Part shown: positions 41,827 through 51,609 of the stretch, piece after piece
How the letters are laid out: each line of letters starts with the position of its first letter
Position numbering within the stretch: position 1 is the first letter of the stretch
Assembly (NCBI RefSeq): GCF_900099835.1
Contig: NZ_FNKP01000002.1
Span: 2,666,001-2,730,000 of the forward strand
From: Paraburkholderia fungorum
GTDB lineage: Bacteria > Pseudomonadota > Gammaproteobacteria > Burkholderiales > Burkholderiaceae
Length of the DNA: 64,000 nucleotides
Direction of reading: 5' to 3'
Made by a program: the position numbers and the translations under genes
Notes under the pieces: model-generated
What the model was told of the DNA's origin: nothing
Databases searched by the model: none
The model's input: the letters and a program-made list of their open reading frames with translations, nothing else

Positions 41827-42705
41827 ATGCCCCGCTCACCCGACGCGCTGGTTCGACGGATGAAGGACAGTGCGAAGCAGCTTCTTCCCGATGCAATTTT
41901 CCTGAGTCTTCTGCACCGGAAGCACGTTGGCCGCTTCCCAAAACTATTTCGACCGACGACCTTCAACGAGAAGATCCTGCAACGCAGTTTGCGGCCTGAT
42001 CCGCGGTACGGCGCATTGTCCGACAAGCTTGCGGTACGCGAATATGTCAGGTCCAAGGTCGGCGAAAAACATCTCGTCCCGCTTATCTCTGCGCCGAATG
42101 TATTCACGCAAGCAGTCTTCGATACGTTGCCGGACTCTTTCGTGATGAAGGCGAATCACGGGAGCAGCTTTGTCGAAGTGGTCAGGGACAAGAAGCAGAT
42201 CACGTTTGAAAATTTGCAGCGTCTCGCGAGTCAATGGATGTCTACCGACTTCTACAAGATCGCGCGCGAACGTCACTACCGGCAGATCCAGCCACGCATT
42301 TTCTTCGAAGATCTGCTGCTCGACGCACGGGGCCGGATTCCCGCCGACTACAAGGTACATTGCTTCGGTGGCGAAGCAGGCAGGCCGAGAATGTTCATCG
42401 TCGTGATCTCGGATCGCTTCGGAGACGATACCCGAGGCGATGTTTACGACGCGCAGTGGAATCATCTCGAGGTCGGCATCGGACCCTACGCTCGCAGTGC
42501 GACGCCCTCGCCGCCGCCCGACAATCTCGAGTTGATGCTGGAAACCGCAGCCGTGCTCTCCGCGGATTTCAATTACGTGCGCGTCGACCTGTATGCGCCG
42601 AACAATGATGTGTATTTTGGCGAGCTAACCTTCACCCCCGGCGCGGGCGTAGTTCCGATGCGGCCCGACTGCGTCGATTTCGAGTGGGGGCAGTTTTTGA
42701 CGTGA
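41827..42705 (+). CDS. TupA-like ATP-grasp protein
   Basis: A 292-residue protein of the TupA-like ATP-grasp family, seen in teichuronopeptide synthesis and in capsule or O-antigen clusters, where it would join an amino acid to a uronic acid or similar. Family blocks: RPTTFNEKILQRSL, LSDKLAVREYVRSKVGE, FVMKANHGSSFVEVV (ATP-binding Lys), IFFEDLLLDARGRIPADYKVHCF and VRVDLYAPNNDVYFGELTFTPGAG (metal-binding acidic residues). GGGAG lies before the ATG. No polysaccharide genes are nearby, so its product is unknown. The last helix of about 20 residues usually seen is short here. Confidence 0.82.
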   Translation: MPRSPDALVRRMKDSAKQLLPDAIFLSLLHRKHVGRFPKLFRPTTFNEKILQRSLRPDPRYGALSDKLAVREYVRSKVGEKHLVPLISAPNVFTQAVFDTLPDSFVMKANHGSSFVEVVRDKKQITFENLQRLASQWMSTDFYKIARERHYRQIQPRIFFEDLLLDARGRIPADYKVHCFGGEAGRPRMFIVVISDRFGDDTRGDVYDAQWNHLEVGIGPYARSATPSPPPDNLELMLETAAVLSADFNYVRVDLYAPNNDVYFGELTFTPGAGVVPMRPDCVDFEWGQFLT

Positions 42706-42921
42706 CACGCGACTATGCACACAGCCATGCGTTCGCGTTCTTAAAGGGTCAATGCGGGGGCGTGCATCGCACGCATATCACTTCGCTTTTCGCGTAGTTT
42801 TCACGCGATTTTCTCCGTAATAAAACGAAAGCCGAAATCACCTTCAGTTTCTCGCCGCCAGGCCGATAAACTGCGGTCCGCTCGCGCGTCCGCCGCGACC
42901 CATCGTTCCGAGAAATCCTCA

Positions 42922-44547
42922 GTGAAACTCAGCATTAAAATCCCTCTCGCCTTCGCCGTCGCCCTGTTGCTGATGTTCGCGGGCGCGTTGTACGGCATCT
43001 TCGCCCTCAATCAATCGATCGACGCGTACAGCGTCACCGTGCAGGACAACGTCGCCAACGAGCGCATGGTGTCCGCCACGCTCGTCGCGTTCAAGCTCCA
43101 GGTGCAGGAGTGGAAAGACACCTTGCTGCGCGGCAAGGACCCCGCACAACTCGACAAATACTGGACGGCCTTTCAGAAACGCGAGAGAACTGTCGACGCG
43201 CTCGCCGCCCAATTGAACGCGAAGCTGCCCGACGGCGAAAGCCGCGCGTTGATCGAGAAGTTCTCGGCGGCGCACACGTCGATGGGCGACGGATATCGCA
43301 AGGGCTTCGAGGCGTTCAAGTCGGCGGGATTCGATCCGGTTGCCGGCGACACCGCCGTGGCCGGCGTGGACCGCGAACCCTCGACACTTCTCGAACAGGC
43401 CGTCAAGAAAATTTCCGACGACAGCGCGCAGGTATCCGCCCAGGCCGCCATCGACGCGCGTCACGCAACGCAAATCAGCGTCGTGCTGATGCTTGTCGTG
43501 CTCGCGCTGTCGATGATCGGCGGCTTTCTGTTCAGCCGCACCGTCTCGCGGCCGCTCGGCCGTGCGCTGGATTGCGCCCGCGCTGTCGCGACGGGCGACC
43601 TGTCGATGGACCTGTATTCCAGCGGCAAAGACGAGATTGCCCAACTGCTCGGCGCGTTGAAGGAGATGCAGGCGAGCCTGTCGAACGTCGTCGCGCGAGT
43701 GCGCCTGAATGCCGAAGGCGTCGCGACGGCCAGCGCTGAAATCGCAGCAGGCAATCTGAATCTGTCGACCCGTACCGAAGAGCAGGCGGCGTCGCTCGAA
43801 GAAACGGCGGCGAGCATGGAAGAACTCACGTCCACCGTCCGCCAGAACGCGGGCAATGCGCAGCAGGCTTCCGCACTTGCCGGCACGGCATCGCAGACCG
43901 CGTCGCGCGGCGGCGCCATGATGGGCCAGGTGGTCGAGACCATGCAGGGCATTACCGACAGTTCGAACAAGGTCGCGGAAATCATTTCGGTGATCGACGC
44001 GATCGCCTTCCAGACCAACATTCTCGCGCTCAACGCGGCGGTCGAAGCGGCGCGCGCGGGCGAACAGGGACGCGGCTTCGCAGTGGTCGCGGGCGAAGTC
44101 CGCACGCTTGCGCAACGCAGCGCGACGGCGGCGAGAGAGATCAAGGAGCTGATCGCGCAATCGGGCGAGCGGGTGAACTCGGGCTCGGCACTCGTCGGCG
44201 ACGCGGGACAGATCATTGCCGATATCGTCGGATCGGTGCAGCGCGTGAACGATATCGTCGAGGAGATTTCATCGGCGTCGCAGGAACAGAGCACGGGCAT
44301 CGATCAGGTCAACATCGCCGTCATGCAGATGGACGAAGTCACGCAACAGAATGCGGCGCTCGTGGAGCAGGCGTCCGCCGCGGCGCAGGCGCTTTCCGAG
44401 CAGGCCAATTCGCTGCGTGATGCGGTGGCGGTGTTCAAGTTGCGCGATGAGTCGATGTTGGGCGCGAGTGCGAATGCGGTGGCGTTTCGTCCGTCCGCCT
44501 CGCCGCGGAGCAAGGCCGAGCCCGGCATGGACTGGCAGACTTTCTGA
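42922..44547 (+). CDS. Methyl-accepting chemotaxis protein with C-terminal CheR tether
   Basis: A complete 541-residue chemoreceptor. TM1 is at about 7-30 (IPLAFAVALLLMFAGALYGIFAL). A helical-bundle periplasmic domain with QLDKYWTAFQKRERTVDAL and VAGVDREPSTLL follows. TM2 is near 188-210, then a HAMP domain, then the long signalling coiled coil with tip [20 protein letters not shown] and methylation helices rich in Glu/Gln. It ends DWQTF, a xWxxF pentapeptide that docks the methyltransferase CheR, so this is a major receptor. The start is GTG (42922). The sensor domain resembles the partial receptor at 1-1225. Ligand unknown. Confidence 0.95.
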   Translation: MKLSIKIPLAFAVALLLMFAGALYGIFALNQSIDAYSVTVQDNVANERMVSATLVAFKLQVQEWKDTLLRGKDPAQLDKYWTAFQKRERTVDALAAQLNAKLPDGESRALIEKFSAAHTSMGDGYRKGFEAFKSAGFDPVAGDTAVAGVDREPSTLLEQAVKKISDDSAQVSAQAAIDARHATQISVVLMLVVLALSMIGGFLFSRTVSRPLGRALDCARAVATGDLSMDLYSSGKDEIAQLLGALKEMQASLSNVVARVRLNAEGVATASAEIAAGNLNLSTRTEEQAASLEETAASMEELTSTVRQNAGNAQQASALAGTASQTASRGGAMMGQVVETMQGITDSSNKVAEIISVIDAIAFQTNILALNAAVEAARAGEQGRGFAVVAGEVRTLAQRSATAAREIKELIAQSGERVNSGSALVGDAGQIIADIVGSVQRVNDIVEEISSASQEQSTGIDQVNIAVMQMDEVTQQNAALVEQASAAAQALSEQANSLRDAVAVFKLRDESMLGASANAVAFRPSASPRSKAEPGMDWQTF

Positions 44548-44566
44548 CCGGTGCCTTGATGCGGCC

Positions 44567-45529
44567 TCAGGTGTGCGCGCCGAGGTCGTCCAGAGGCCGC
44601 ACACTGCGCGCATATCGCCTCGGCGCCATACCGGCCCAACGGTGAAACGCCCGCGCGAATGCTTTCTCCGATGTATACCCGACGTTCTCCGCAATCTCGA
44701 TCAGCGTGCGTCTGCCGCGCGTCAGCTCACCGCTCGCGAGATACATCCGGTACGCGGTCAGATGACCGATGGGTGTATCGCCGACCAGCTCGGTGAAGCG
44801 CGCGCTGAATCGCGAACGCGACATGCCCGCCGCCGCCGCGAGTCCCGCGACACTCCAGTCGCGACGCGGCTCGCGGTGAATCAGCGCCACCGCGCGGCCA
44901 ATCTGCGGATCGGCGAGACCGCGCAGCCAGCCGGAATTGTCCGCGGTCGATTGCAAATGCGCGCGCAATAGCTGCACGAACAGCACATCCGCGAGCCGTG
45001 ATGCGGCGATCGCCCAGCCGGGCTGGCACGTCATCGATTCCTGAATGAAGCTTTGCAGCGTGCTGACCAGCCACGGCGCGACGGCGGGGTCATTGGCGCG
45101 CACGTGGATCAGTGTCTGCAATACCGAGAACAGCGGACTGCGCATGATGTCGCGATACACGACGATGCCGGTGTAAAGCTCGCTGGTTTCGCCGCCGCCA
45201 CCCGCCGTAAATTCGAGCGGCGTGTCGAAACGCGGGTGAATGCCTTTGTCGGCCATCAGCGAATCGAAAGGCACCGGCCGCACATCGAGCGACGACGCCA
45301 TGATGTGCTCATGCCCGTGCGGCAACAACACGAAATCGCCGGGTTTGACATACACCGGCGGCTCGCCTGCCACGATGAGATAAAAGGGACTGCCGGTACA
45401 CATCCGAAATGACGCACCGGATACAGCGGGCTTGCGGATCGCCCACGGCGCGCTCAACGTGAAGCGCCCGGTCACGACAGCGTCCGCCCGCAGATCGGCC
45501 AGAATATCGCTCAGAAGATCTGTTGCCAT
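44567..45529 (-). CDS. AraC-family regulator with cupin_6 sensor
   Basis: A 320-residue regulator. The N-terminal cupin_6-type sensor spans about 1-190 (MATDLLSDILADLRADAVVTGRF, PGDFVLLPHGHEHIMAS). The C-terminal AraC pair of helix-turn-helix motifs spans about 215-310 (WSVAGLAAAAGMSRSRFSAR, LIEIAENVGYTSEKAFARAF, HRWAGMAPRRYAR). This group often controls nearby oxidoreductase or efflux genes. It converges with the chemoreceptor gene (19 nt between stops) and lies downstream of a porin gene on the same strand with a 76-nt gap, so its target is not obvious. Confidence 0.9.
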   Translation of the reverse strand: MATDLLSDILADLRADAVVTGRFTLSAPWAIRKPAVSGASFRMCTGSPFYLIVAGEPPVYVKPGDFVLLPHGHEHIMASSLDVRPVPFDSLMADKGIHPRFDTPLEFTAGGGGETSELYTGIVVYRDIMRSPLFSVLQTLIHVRANDPAVAPWLVSTLQSFIQESMTCQPGWAIAASRLADVLFVQLLRAHLQSTADNSGWLRGLADPQIGRAVALIHREPRRDWSVAGLAAAAGMSRSRFSARFTELVGDTPIGHLTAYRMYLASGELTRGRRTLIEIAENVGYTSEKAFARAFHRWAGMAPRRYARSVRPLDDLGAHT

Positions 45530-45604
45530 TGTGAGTCTCCGTGGATCTTCCTGTCGTGGTGCCGGTCCTGACTGAGTGCATTCAGAAGACGCGCGCCGCC
45601 GATG

Positions 45605-46699
45605 CTAGAAGCGCTGCTGGATGCCCGCCATCACACCGAGCTGGTTTTCTCCGGTGCCGACCGACCCACCCGCCGCCACCGCCGCCGCACCGCGCGAACT
45701 GTTGGACATGTAGCCGACCGACGTATAAACCATCGTACGTTTGGACAACAGGTAATTCGCGCGCGCGACGAACAGCGTCGAGTCCGACGTCTCGCGCAAC
45801 AGATAGCGCAACGCCTGTGCATCGAATGATAGCGCCGGCGTTGCGTGGTACGTGGCGCCGAGAAAATAGATGTCGGACTGGCTATGCACGGCCGCCGACG
45901 TATTGCGGCGAATCCAGCCGCCGCCAACTTTTGCTGAGCCGAACGTGGCGTAACCATCGACGATCGTCCGGGTGTCGGTGTAAGCCGGGTTCGACAGCGG
46001 CGCGGATGCGCCCGTGCCGCCGCGCATCACATCGTACGAAGCGGCGACGCCGAATTGCGACGCGTCGTACGCAAGCATCATCGTGTATTGACGGCACGCG
46101 ACGAAATCACCGGCGACGTTGCCGCCACAATTTGTCGCGGATGGTCCCGCCGGGCCCGCTGCGTCGCGTCCGGTGCTGTACGTGCCGCCTACCGTGAAGC
46201 CGCTGAACTTGCCCATGTAGCCGGCGGCGTTGTCGCTGCGCGCGTTGGGCAGATAGCTGTCGAAGCTCGCCATCGAGTGAATCGACGGCCCGATCACGTC
46301 GGCGTTCGTCAGCACGTACATCGACATGTTCATCTGACGGCCGAGTGTCAGCGAGCCATACGGAGAACTCACGCCGACATTCGCCTGGCGGCCGAACAGG
46401 CGTCCGCCGTAATTCAGCGCGCCGCTATTCATCGCGAAGCCGTTTTCCAGTACGAAGAATGTCTTGTAGCCACCGCCGAGATCTTCGATGCCGCGCAGCC
46501 CGAAGCGCGACGGCACTTCGCCGGTCAACGTGGGCATGCCGACGAGCGAGCCGCCTCCTGCCGCGTTGTTGTAGTACTGCACGCCCGTATCGACAATCCC
46601 GTACAGCGTCACGCTGCTTTGCGCGTGAGCGTAGCCGGTTGCGAGCACGGAGACTGCTGCCATCAATGAAGCGGAAAAAGCCGTTCTTGTCACCTTCAT
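45605..46699 (-). CDS. Gram-negative trimeric porin
   Basis: A 364-residue outer membrane porin. Signal peptide at residues 1-26 (ASLMAAVSVLATGYAHA), then QSSVTLYGIVDTGVQYYNN, FGLRGIEDLGGGYKTFFVLENG, the loop-3 region with LTNADVIGPSIHSMASFD, and a C-terminal strand that ends in Phe (LGVMAGIQQRF). It lies next to the aromatic oxygenase locus and likely serves uptake of its substrate. Compared with the porin at 10850 it shares the family frame but differs in most loops. It has two Cys in one extracellular loop (TNCGG and VACRQ). Confidence 0.94.
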   Translation of the reverse strand: MKVTRTAFSASLMAAVSVLATGYAHAQSSVTLYGIVDTGVQYYNNAAGGGSLVGMPTLTGEVPSRFGLRGIEDLGGGYKTFFVLENGFAMNSGALNYGGRLFGRQANVGVSSPYGSLTLGRQMNMSMYVLTNADVIGPSIHSMASFDSYLPNARSDNAAGYMGKFSGFTVGGTYSTGRDAAGPAGPSATNCGGNVAGDFVACRQYTMMLAYDASQFGVAASYDVMRGGTGASAPLSNPAYTDTRTIVDGYATFGSAKVGGGWIRRNTSAAVHSQSDIYFLGATYHATPALSFDAQALRYLLRETSDSTLFVARANYLLSKRTMVYTSVGYMSNSSRGAAAVAAGGSVGTGENQLGVMAGIQQRF

Positions 46700-46985
46700 G
46701 TTTCACCAAACCTTTGCGCAGCAATGCTTATCATTGTGGGTTTGGAGGCAATCGACGCCGATCGACCTCCCCAAAGCGCGGTGCAAGAAGAAGCTGCGTT
46801 CCTTTGATGCACATCGCGCATCGCTCGCCGGTCTTTCTGCACATCATGGCAAGCAGATGCGAAGATTCTTGGTGACGCAAAAATATGCGCCAAGGACCTT
46901 GGCTCCCGGAAAAGTATCCGATCGTCCCGTTTTTGATTCGGCGACGTCAGAACGGCGGGCGACTCACCAAGGGCGAAACAGCGGG

Positions 46986-47762
46986 TTAGAGACTCGAACG
47001 CGACAGCGCATCGGCAGCGGCTTTCACGCTGATCTCGACGGTGTCGCGCAACGATTCATCCGATGAAAAAGCGGTGTTCGGACCCGCGACGCTCAGTGCC
47101 GCCAACACGCTCCCCTGGCTGTTCCTGACCGCAGCGGCACAGGAATCGATGCCCGCTTCGAGGCCGGAAAAACTCCATGCGCAGCCGTTTTTTCGAACCG
47201 TTTCGAGTGCCTGATCGAGCGCGTTCCAGTCGGGTTTGGCGTTGTCGCTGGAATCGTCGGCGTAGAGCGCGTTGAGTGCCGCCGGTTGCAGATTCGCTAG
47301 CATCGCGAGTCCTGGCGTTGCTCGATGCGCGGGAATCCGGCTGCCCACGCGGATCCGGCTCACGAGCGGCGTGTCCGGTGTCTCGCATAGCAGGTAGATG
47401 ATCTCGGCCCCTTCGAGCACAGCCAGATACGCGGACAACCCCGTCCGTTCGACCAGCCCCGGCAGCACCTGACGCGCGCGCGCCATCAGATCGGACGACC
47501 CGAGCGCGCTCGCCGCGAGCGTCAGAAACGACATGCCCAGCCGATGCGATCCACCCTGTGGATTGGCCTCGATCAATTCGGCCGCTTTCAGCGAGTCGAG
47601 CAGACGCATGACCGTTACGCGGTTCACGTTGATCTGCCGCGCGACGTCGCTGAGATTCGCGGTCGAACCGCCCTCGGCAATGAAGCGCAGCAGGCGGAAC
47701 GCGCGTTCCACCGGCGATGCCGAGTTGTCACCAGTCTTCGGATTGTCGGATGGTTCTGTCAT
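46986..47762 (-). CDS. IclR-family transcriptional regulator
   Basis: A 258-residue IclR regulator. The winged helix-turn-helix reads VERAFRLLRFIAEGGSTANLSDVARQINVNRVTVMRLLDSL. The effector GAF-like domain has LSAYLAVLEGAEIIYL, RIPAHRATPGLAMLA and the CAWSFSGLEAGIDSCAAAVRN block. IclR proteins commonly control aromatic-acid genes. It lies 40 nt downstream of the FAD monooxygenase gene and on the same strand, so the two are probably one transcript. The TGTTCA repeats at 48963-48997 are its likely operator. Confidence 0.92.
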   Translation of the reverse strand: MTEPSDNPKTGDNSASPVERAFRLLRFIAEGGSTANLSDVARQINVNRVTVMRLLDSLKAAELIEANPQGGSHRLGMSFLTLAASALGSSDLMARARQVLPGLVERTGLSAYLAVLEGAEIIYLLCETPDTPLVSRIRVGSRIPAHRATPGLAMLANLQPAALNALYADDSSDNAKPDWNALDQALETVRKNGCAWSFSGLEAGIDSCAAAVRNSQGSVLAALSVAGPNTAFSSDESLRDTVEISVKAAADALSRSSL

Positions 47763-47802
47763 CTATACGCGTTCATGTGTTAGCGCGGTTTTGCACGGCT
47801 GG

Positions 47803-48924
47803 TCACGCCAGCGGCACGGACCACGCATCGTAACCGTAGACCCAATCGGCGTTACCGCCGGTCTTGAGCCAGTTGTTGCCGCGCGAACCGATCTGGATTT
47901 TCGCCGTGCGTTCCTGACGCGCGCGTTCGTAGTGAGACAACGCGACGCCGAGGCCGTCCGGTGAAACATCGGTCAAAGCACGCGACAGCACGACCGCATC
48001 TTCGATCGCCATGCCTGCGCCTTGCGCCATGAACGGCATCATCGGATGGCAGGCGTCGCCGAGCAGCGCCATGCGTTCGCCGGTCCATTTCGGCAGCGGA
48101 TCGCGAATATACAACGCCGACGCGAGCACCGTGTCGCACGCGGCGAGCAATGCCTTTGCTTCAGGATGAAACGCGGCGTACGCGCTTCTCAGTGCGTCGG
48201 GGTCGCCCGGCGCGGTCCACGATTCGTTGGTCCAGTCGCTCTGCGACGTGGTCGCGAAGATGAACACGTCGCGACCACGGTTCAGCGGGAACGTGACGAT
48301 CTGCAGATCGTCGGTCGGCCCCCACCATTTGACGAACGCGCCGAGATCGCCGCCGCTCAGCCGTTCCGCCGGCACCACCGCGCGATACGACACGATGCCG
48401 GTGAACTGCGGACGCTCGTCGCCGAACAGGAATTTGCGCACGCCGGAGTGGATGCCGTCCGCGCCGAGCAGCAGGTCGAACGCGTTCGTCGAGCCGTCGG
48501 CGAGCGTAACGGTCGCGCTGTCTTTGGTCTGGTCGAACGAGACGGTGCGCTTGCCGAGTTGAAGCTCGCCGGGCTGAAGCGAGTGCTCAAGCGCCGTCAT
48601 CACGTCCGCGCGATGCATCGTCAATTGCGGCGCGCCGTATTTGCGCTCCGCTTCGTCCGACATCGCGAGACGCGAGGTCTCCTCGCCGGTGTCCCACATC
48701 CGGCTGATGCGCGCGTTGGGCCGCGCCGCCGTCTCGCGCAATTGCGCGCCGACGCCGAGCCCGTCGAGCGCGCGGACCGCATTCGGCGTCAGGTTGATAT
48801 CCGCCCCGACGCGCCCGAAGCGCTCCGCCTGCTCGAACACGGTGACCCGATGCCCCGCCTTGCGCAAAGCGATTGCCGCCGCCAGCCCGCCAATCCCGCC
48901 ACCGATGATTCCGATCTTCAGCAT
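47803..48924 (-). CDS. FAD-dependent aromatic monooxygenase, 6-hydroxynicotinate 3-monooxygenase-like
   Basis: A 373-residue class A flavin hydroxylase. The FAD-binding GIIGGGIGGLAAAIALRKAG is at residues 5-24. The second FAD/NADPH motif is LLLGADGIHSGVRKF. The third, GDACHPMMPFMAQGAGMAIEDA, binds the ribityl chain. The end, NADWVYGYDAWSVPLA, with the WVYGYD block, is typical of NicC-type enzymes, which hydroxylate with loss of a carboxyl group. The true substrate may be a pyridine or benzene carboxylate. The ATG at 48924 is preferred (MLKIGIIGGG). It is divergent from a Rieske oxygenase operon, so both probably act on one compound. Confidence 0.85.
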   Translation of the reverse strand: MLKIGIIGGGIGGLAAAIALRKAGHRVTVFEQAERFGRVGADINLTPNAVRALDGLGVGAQLRETAARPNARISRMWDTGEETSRLAMSDEAERKYGAPQLTMHRADVMTALEHSLQPGELQLGKRTVSFDQTKDSATVTLADGSTNAFDLLLGADGIHSGVRKFLFGDERPQFTGIVSYRAVVPAERLSGGDLGAFVKWWGPTDDLQIVTFPLNRGRDVFIFATTSQSDWTNESWTAPGDPDALRSAYAAFHPEAKALLAACDTVLASALYIRDPLPKWTGERMALLGDACHPMMPFMAQGAGMAIEDAVVLSRALTDVSPDGLGVALSHYERARQERTAKIQIGSRGNNWLKTGGNADWVYGYDAWSVPLA

Positions 48925-48962
48925 GTCTTTTCTCACTTTGTGTCACGTCAGCGCGCTCTATC

Positions 48963-48997
48963 TGTTCATTTTTGAACATATAGAACATAAATGAACA
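48963..48997. promoter_or_regulatory. TGTTCA operator cluster between monooxygenase and Rieske operon
   Basis: TGTTCATTT (48963-48971) is repeated inverted as AAATGAACA (48989-48997). Inside, TGTTCA and TGAACA form a closer 6-bp palindrome with a 4-nt spacer, and GAACA occurs once more at 48983-48987. It lies 39 nt before the monooxygenase start. IclR proteins often bind such repeated palindromes, and an IclR gene is in the operon. Confidence 0.6.
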
Positions 48998-49215
48998 TGC
49001 ATTCTGGGCAAGATTATTTTTGACGGCAAGCAGAAAAAAACCAGGAAAAACCCGCCCCATCGGGCGAACGAAGCGCAGCAGCGCGTGAGACGAACGGCAA
49101 CCTTTTTGGATTTTGAGGAGGTTGTGCGAACCAGGGGCGTCGCCAAGAATTTGCTCATCGCTGGCAGTGCGCGACTACGGCGCCGCCAGGTTTTCAACCT
49201 TCGAGGACACAAAAC

Positions 49216-50532
49216 ATGTTGAGTCACGAAAAGAACAAGCTGCTGACCGAAGTGGGTCCGGGCACACCGATGGGCGACTATCTGCGCCGCTACTGGCACC
49301 CGGTCGCGGGAGTCAGCGAATTCGACCAGAAATCCGTACGGCCGATTCGCCTGTTCGGCGAGGACCTCGTGCTGTTCAAGGATCTGGGCGGCAAATTCGG
49401 CCTGGTGCAACGGCGTTGCCCGCATCGCAATGCGGACCTCGCGTTCGGCTTCGTCGAACAATGTGGTCTGCGTTGCGCGTATCACGGCTGGGAGTTCGAT
49501 GCGAAAGGCCAGTGCACGCATCAGCCGTATGAAGAGATTGTCGATGTCGACGCACGGCTTCGTCAGAAGACGAAGATCACCGCGTATGAAGTGCGCGCGA
49601 AGGCCGGCATGATCTGGGCGTATATGGGTCCCGCGCCCGCACCGGAATTGCCGGATTGGGAGCCCTTCAACTATACGAACGGCTTCGCGCAGGTCGTGAT
49701 GGCGGAGATTCCGTGCAACTGGTTTCAATGCCAGGAAAACTCGATCGATCCGATCCACTTCGAGTGGACGCATAACAACTGGACCGAGCGTCAGCAGGAC
49801 AGTCACTCCGAACATGTGCCGACGCACCTGAGCACGAAGTACGAGGAGTTCGACTACGGCTTCGTCTACAAGCGTCTGCGCGCGCATGAAACCGAACAGA
49901 ACCCGATGTGGACCACCGGACGCGTGACGTTGTGGCCGAATGCGTTTTATCTCGGACACCACTTCGAATGGCGCGTGCCTATTGACGATGAAAACACGCT
50001 GAGTCTGCTGTGGGTATTCAACAAGGTGCCGAAGGAACAGGAGCCGTACGTGCAGGAGAAGATTCCCTCCTGGTACGGACCCATACGCGATGAAAACGGC
50101 GACTGGATCACGAGCCACGTCGCGAATCAGGACTTCGCTGCATGGGTCGGCCAGGGTGCCATTACCGATCGCACGAAAGAGACACTCGGTGCGAGCGATC
50201 GCGGCATCGTGATGCTGCGTCGACGCTTCTTCGAAGAACTCGAAGCCGTCGCGGAAGGCAAGACGCCGAAGGGTTTGATCACGGATAGCGCGGCGAATCA
50301 CAACGTCTTTCTGCCGTCGGCATGTCGCGACGAAATGCTCGGCGGCATGACGCGTGAGGCGTTATCGGCGCATCCGCTGCTCGGTGCGTATCTGCGCGAT
50401 TTCATCGGGCAATACGGACAGCCCGACCATGTTCGCGACGCGTATGAAGCGGCGATTGGGCAGAAGGTGAACCGCGCGCGGTTCTTCTCCGTACACGGTG
50501 CGCGTCAGAAAGAAGAAGCCGAGTCGACCTGA
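49216..50532 (+). CDS. Rieske non-heme iron oxygenase, large (alpha) subunit
   Basis: A 438-residue aromatic-ring oxygenase component. The Rieske [2Fe-2S] site is Cys68-x-His70 ... Cys87-x2-His90 (RRCPHRNADL, LRCAYHGW). The catalytic iron site has His-x4-His in IDPIHFEWTH. The layout and length match the phthalate 4,5-dioxygenase / vanillate O-demethylase branch, which needs no beta subunit, and none is found. It would dihydroxylate or demethylate an aromatic acid with electrons from the reductase encoded next. The substrate is unknown. First gene of a three-gene operon; the start is ATG 49216, with GAGGAC 7 nt upstream. Confidence 0.9.
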   Translation: MLSHEKNKLLTEVGPGTPMGDYLRRYWHPVAGVSEFDQKSVRPIRLFGEDLVLFKDLGGKFGLVQRRCPHRNADLAFGFVEQCGLRCAYHGWEFDAKGQCTHQPYEEIVDVDARLRQKTKITAYEVRAKAGMIWAYMGPAPAPELPDWEPFNYTNGFAQVVMAEIPCNWFQCQENSIDPIHFEWTHNNWTERQQDSHSEHVPTHLSTKYEEFDYGFVYKRLRAHETEQNPMWTTGRVTLWPNAFYLGHHFEWRVPIDDENTLSLLWVFNKVPKEQEPYVQEKIPSWYGPIRDENGDWITSHVANQDFAAWVGQGAITDRTKETLGASDRGIVMLRRRFFEELEAVAEGKTPKGLITDSAANHNVFLPSACRDEMLGGMTREALSAHPLLGAYLRDFIGQYGQPDHVRDAYEAAIGQKVNRARFFSVHGARQKEEAEST

Positions 50533-50568
50533 CGGCGTGTCGAAGCAATCTATCGAGAGTCTGAACAT

Positions 50569-51558
50569 ATGGACGAGCAAACAGCCGGCGGCACGACAGC
50601 GCGAACCGCGAGCCTCAGCGCGCGGATTCGCACGATACGTCACGAAGCAGAGCGGGTTCTCAGTATCGAACTCGTGCCGGTAAATGGAGACGTATTACCG
50701 CCGTTCGCGCCAGGCGCGCATATCGACCTGCATCTGTCGAATGGCATCACGCGCAGTTATTCGCTGGTCAATTCGCCGGATGACACCGGCCGCTATGTGA
50801 TCGGCGTGCTGAACGACGAGAAGAGCCGCGGCGGTTCACGCTACGTGCACGAGCAATTGCGCTGCGGGTCGATCGTCGCGATCGGCCAGCCGCGCAACAA
50901 CTTCGCGCTCGATGAAAACGCTGCGTCGACTGTCTTGATCGCGGGCGGCATCGGCATCACGCCGATGCTGTGCATGTACCGTCGCCTGCGTGAAGCCGGG
51001 CGTGACGTGCGGCTGGTGTATTGCTCACGCAGCCGGAAACAGGCTGCGTTTCTCGATGAACTGTCCGCGCTCGGCGGCGACATCCAGTTGCATTTCGACG
51101 ACGAACACGATGGTCGGCCATTCGATCTCACCGCCTTCCTCGCGCAGCAAAACGAGAACGTTCACGCGTACTGCTGCGGTCCGAACGCGATGTTGAACGG
51201 CTTCGAAACGGCGTGCGCAGCGGCCGGTATCGGCAACGTTCATATCGAGCGCTTTGCCGCGAGCGTACCCGTCGCCGACGTACCGCAAACCGGCTTCACC
51301 GTCGAACTCGCCCGCAGCGGCCGAACGCTCGACGTGCCCGCAGGCAAACCGCTGCTGGACGCTCTGCTGGAAGCGAATGTCGACGTCGACTATAGCTGTC
51401 GCGAAGGGTTATGCGGCGCCTGTGAAACGCGCGTGCTGGGCGGCTGCCCCGAGCATCGCGATTCAGTGCTGACGCAATCCGAACGAAACGCAGGCAACGT
51501 GATGATGATTTGCGTATCCGGCGCGAAGAGCGGAACGCTGGTCCTCGATCTCGCATGA
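50569..51558 (+). CDS. Phthalate-dioxygenase-reductase-type oxidoreductase
   Basis: A 329-residue electron-transfer partner of the Rieske oxygenase. Domains in order: FMN-binding barrel (HIDLHLSNGITRSYSLVNSP), NAD(P)-binding domain (VLIAGGIGITPMLCMYRRL, YCCGPNAMLNGFE), and a C-terminal plant-type [2Fe-2S] ferredoxin with CREGLCGACETRVLGG and the last ligand in MMICVSG. This order is that of PDR and VanB. It passes electrons from NADH through FMN to the Rieske cluster. It starts 36 nt after the oxygenase gene. Confidence 0.93.
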   Translation: MDEQTAGGTTARTASLSARIRTIRHEAERVLSIELVPVNGDVLPPFAPGAHIDLHLSNGITRSYSLVNSPDDTGRYVIGVLNDEKSRGGSRYVHEQLRCGSIVAIGQPRNNFALDENAASTVLIAGGIGITPMLCMYRRLREAGRDVRLVYCSRSRKQAAFLDELSALGGDIQLHFDDEHDGRPFDLTAFLAQQNENVHAYCCGPNAMLNGFETACAAAGIGNVHIERFAASVPVADVPQTGFTVELARSGRTLDVPAGKPLLDALLEANVDVDYSCREGLCGACETRVLGGCPEHRDSVLTQSERNAGNVMMICVSGAKSGTLVLDLA

Positions 51559-51609
51559 GCTTCATCTAAAGCTGCGCACCTCCCCGCAATTCCCCCCTTT
51601 GAGGACATG

